DNA of 13,935 bases from Deltaproteobacteria bacterium (lineage in GTDB: Bacteria > Desulfobacterota > Desulfobacteria > Desulfobacterales > SURF-15), in contig JAHEHB010000108.1 in the NCBI GenBank assembly GCA_024644775.1, positions 1-13,935 on the forward strand, in the 5' to 3' direction. Positions 12,477 through 13,935 of this stretch are shown one piece after another. Below the pieces are notes generated by a model. It had not been told where the DNA came from, searched no databases, and saw only the letters and a list, made by a program, of their open reading frames with translations. Positions within the stretch are counted from its first letter, which is position 1; the number at the start of each line of letters is the position of its first letter. A program made the position numbers and the translations under genes.

Positions 12477-13935
12477 ATGAACGTTGTATGGATTATTGTA
12501 GACAGCCTGCGTCAGGATTATATCGGGGCCTATGGCAACGACTGGATAAAAACCCCCCACCTGGATGCCTTTGCCAAAGAATCCATTGTATATAACAAAT
12601 GTATGGCCGATGCCCTACCCACCTTGCAGGTGCGGCGTTCTTTGCATACCGGCTCGCGGGTTTATCCGGCCAAGGACTACTGCGATACCACCAGGTGGAG
12701 CAAGGTAAACCCGCCCCATCCCGGTTGGGGCGCCATTCCCAACAAGCTGCCCACCATGGCGGAGATTTTTCAGGAAAACGGCTATTTCACCGGCTTTGTT
12801 ACCGATTGCTACCACCAGTTCAAGCCCAACGGCAACTTCCATCGGGGTTTCTGGAACGTGGACTTTTTGCGGGGACAAGAAGTAGACCCCTATCGCCCGC
12901 TTAATGTCATTACCGAAGCGCAGGTTGATTACCACATTCCCGTCAATTCGCGGGAAAATCCGGGCCTGCGCCGCTGGGTGCGCATGTGCCTGGCCAACCG
13001 GCTGGATTCCATGCAGGAAGATGAGCAGTTGGTGGCCAGGGTGTTCCGCAGCGCCGGGGCCTGGGTGAACCAGACAGTAGCCCAGGAAAAGTTCTTTCTG
13101 GTTATCGATTCCTTCACCCCACATGAGCCCTGGTTGGCCCCGGAGTCCTATCGCAAGCTTTATGATCCGGATGATGACTGCGACAGCAACCCTATCCAAC
13201 CGGCCTATTGCAAGTATGAAGGCATTTTTACTCCTCGCGAGCTTAAGCGCATCCAGGCCAATTACGCCGGTTACGTCACGTTGTTCGATCGCTGGTTTGG
13301 TTCTTTTATGGCTTCGTTAAAGGCCAGCGGGCGCATCGACAATACCCTGGTGGCGATTGTTTCCGACCACGGCCACTGCGTGGGGCGGGGTACCCGGGAT
13401 ATGGGATATTTAAGCAAGCAGGGCTACCCCGCTACCCGCTCGGTGTTTGACCTGGCGATGATGATTCGTCATCCTGACGGCGAAGGGGCGGGCAGCTATT
13501 GCGATGAGATTTTCTACAATTTTGATTTAAGCCTTACGTCCCTTGACTTTGCCCGGCTTAAAGCGCCCGAAACCATGGGTATGGGGGTGAACATGATTGA
13601 AAACCGGGCAAAAAGCCCGCGCGATCACGCCACTACCCAGTGGGGTGCGGTGGTCTGCGTGCGCGATCACAAATGGTGGTATTTTTCCGATGCCTGGGGA
13701 AATGGGGCCCGGCTTTATGACCTTGAAAACGACCCGGATACCGCCAACGATGTGGCGGTCGGCAACCCTGAGATATGCAAAAAAATGCTGGGTTGGGCCT
13801 GGGAAGATGCCGGCGGCGAGTGCCCCGACCATTTAAGGCCCTACAGCAAATACCCCGGTCAGGGCCCCGAGGAGGTAAACAAACCCTACCGCACCGTGGC
13901 CTTTATCAAAGACCCGCAGCAGCTTTTCTGTAATT
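12477..13935 (+). CDS. Sulfatase-fold (alkaline phosphatase superfamily) hydrolase, partial; threonine at the nucleophile position
   Basis: The open frame (486 residues, cut by the window edge) has the sulfatase/alkaline phosphatase superfamily layout. It begins VVWIIVDSLRQDYIGAYGN (metal Asp9), with TPHLDAFAKES following, an H.PW segment TPHEPWLAP (214-222), and the second metal motif VAIVSDHGH (292-300; Asp297, His298). True sulfatases have C/S-x-P-x-R before L.TG; here the aligned stretch is TLQVR (49-53, then RSLHTG), so Thr49 replaces the formylglycine precursor and the Pro is also lost. Ser10 replaces the usual second Asp. Thr nucleophiles are known in nucleotide pyrophosphatase/phosphodiesterase relatives, so a phosphodiester substrate is possible. 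There is no signal peptide, so it is probably cytoplasmic. GC is clearly higher than in the pil genes. The substrate is unknown. Confidence 0.82.
   Translation, partial: MNVVWIIVDSLRQDYIGAYGNDWIKTPHLDAFAKESIVYNKCMADALPTLQVRRSLHTGSRVYPAKDYCDTTRWSKVNPPHPGWGAIPNKLPTMAEIFQENGYFTGFVTDCYHQFKPNGNFHRGFWNVDFLRGQEVDPYRPLNVITEAQVDYHIPVNSRENPGLRRWVRMCLANRLDSMQEDEQLVARVFRSAGAWVNQTVAQEKFFLVIDSFTPHEPWLAPESYRKLYDPDDDCDSNPIQPAYCKYEGIFTPRELKRIQANYAGYVTLFDRWFGSFMASLKASGRIDNTLVAIVSDHGHCVGRGTRDMGYLSKQGYPATRSVFDLAMMIRHPDGEGAGSYCDEIFYNFDLSLTSLDFARLKAPETMGMGVNMIENRAKSPRDHATTQWGAVVCVRDHKWWYFSDAWGNGARLYDLENDPDTANDVAVGNPEICKKMLGWAWEDAGGECPDHLRPYSKYPGQGPEEVNKPYRTVAFIKDPQQLFCN

Noticed and set aside
12615..13199. 194-residue minus-strand frame opposite the hydrolase
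   Set aside because: High-GC coding DNA commonly leaves the opposite strand open; the plus frame has the superfamily metal motifs and a proper ribosome-binding site.

Overview
The window looks like a chromosomal segment of a Desulfobacterota (Desulfobacterales-like) bacterium. This is inferred from the gene families and their order: a TatBC pair beside moaC and mltA, a short MoaE-like protein, and an HTH gene leading a pilMNOPQ operon. GC content is moderate (roughly 37-45% in hand-counted lines) and several starts are GTG or TTG. No rRNA, tRNA or CRISPR array was seen.

Region 1 (1-3871, minus strand) reads leftwards as mobA - moaE-like - [123-bp palindrome] - moaC - mltA - [99 bp] - tatB - tatC, with tatC cut by the window edge. 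It joins molybdenum cofactor (Moco) synthesis (MoaC, MoaE-like, MobA) to the Tat exporter, which carries folded Moco enzymes across the membrane. A murein lytic transglycosylase (MltA) is translationally coupled to moaC.

Region 2 (about 3872-5159) is a divergent intergenic stretch with promoter-like sites in both directions, followed on the plus strand by pyrR and a MoaB/MogA-type gene that overlap by four bases. Moco genes therefore flank this divergent promoter on both sides.

Region 3 (5160-11541, plus strand) is a type IV pilus assembly operon. A long leader carries a very good sigma-54 (-24/-12) match and sigma-70-like sites. It is followed by a 65-residue XRE-type HTH protein, then pilM, pilN, pilO, pilP and pilQ. 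Together these make the inner-membrane alignment complex (PilM/N/O/P) and the outer-membrane secretin (PilQ).

Region 4 (11542-12476) is a graveyard of mobile and broken genes: an imperfect inverted repeat, a 5'-truncated YoeB toxin, an IS30-type transposase remnant, and a C-terminal remnant of a short-chain dehydrogenase with an in-frame stop. The IS30 remnant is split by a ~142-bp palindromic element flanked by a 6-bp direct repeat (TAGATA). Deleting the element and one repeat copy restores an IS30-like reading frame, which suggests the palindrome is, or was, mobile. A second palindrome of similar design lies between moaE and moaC.

Region 5 (12477-13935) has higher GC (58% in one hand-counted line) and holds a sulfatase-fold hydrolase that runs off the right edge. 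Its formylglycine position is a threonine, so it may be a phosphodiesterase-like member and not a true sulfatase. The composition change at about 12226, where the IS30 remnant meets the dehydrogenase remnant, suggests a transfer or rearrangement boundary.
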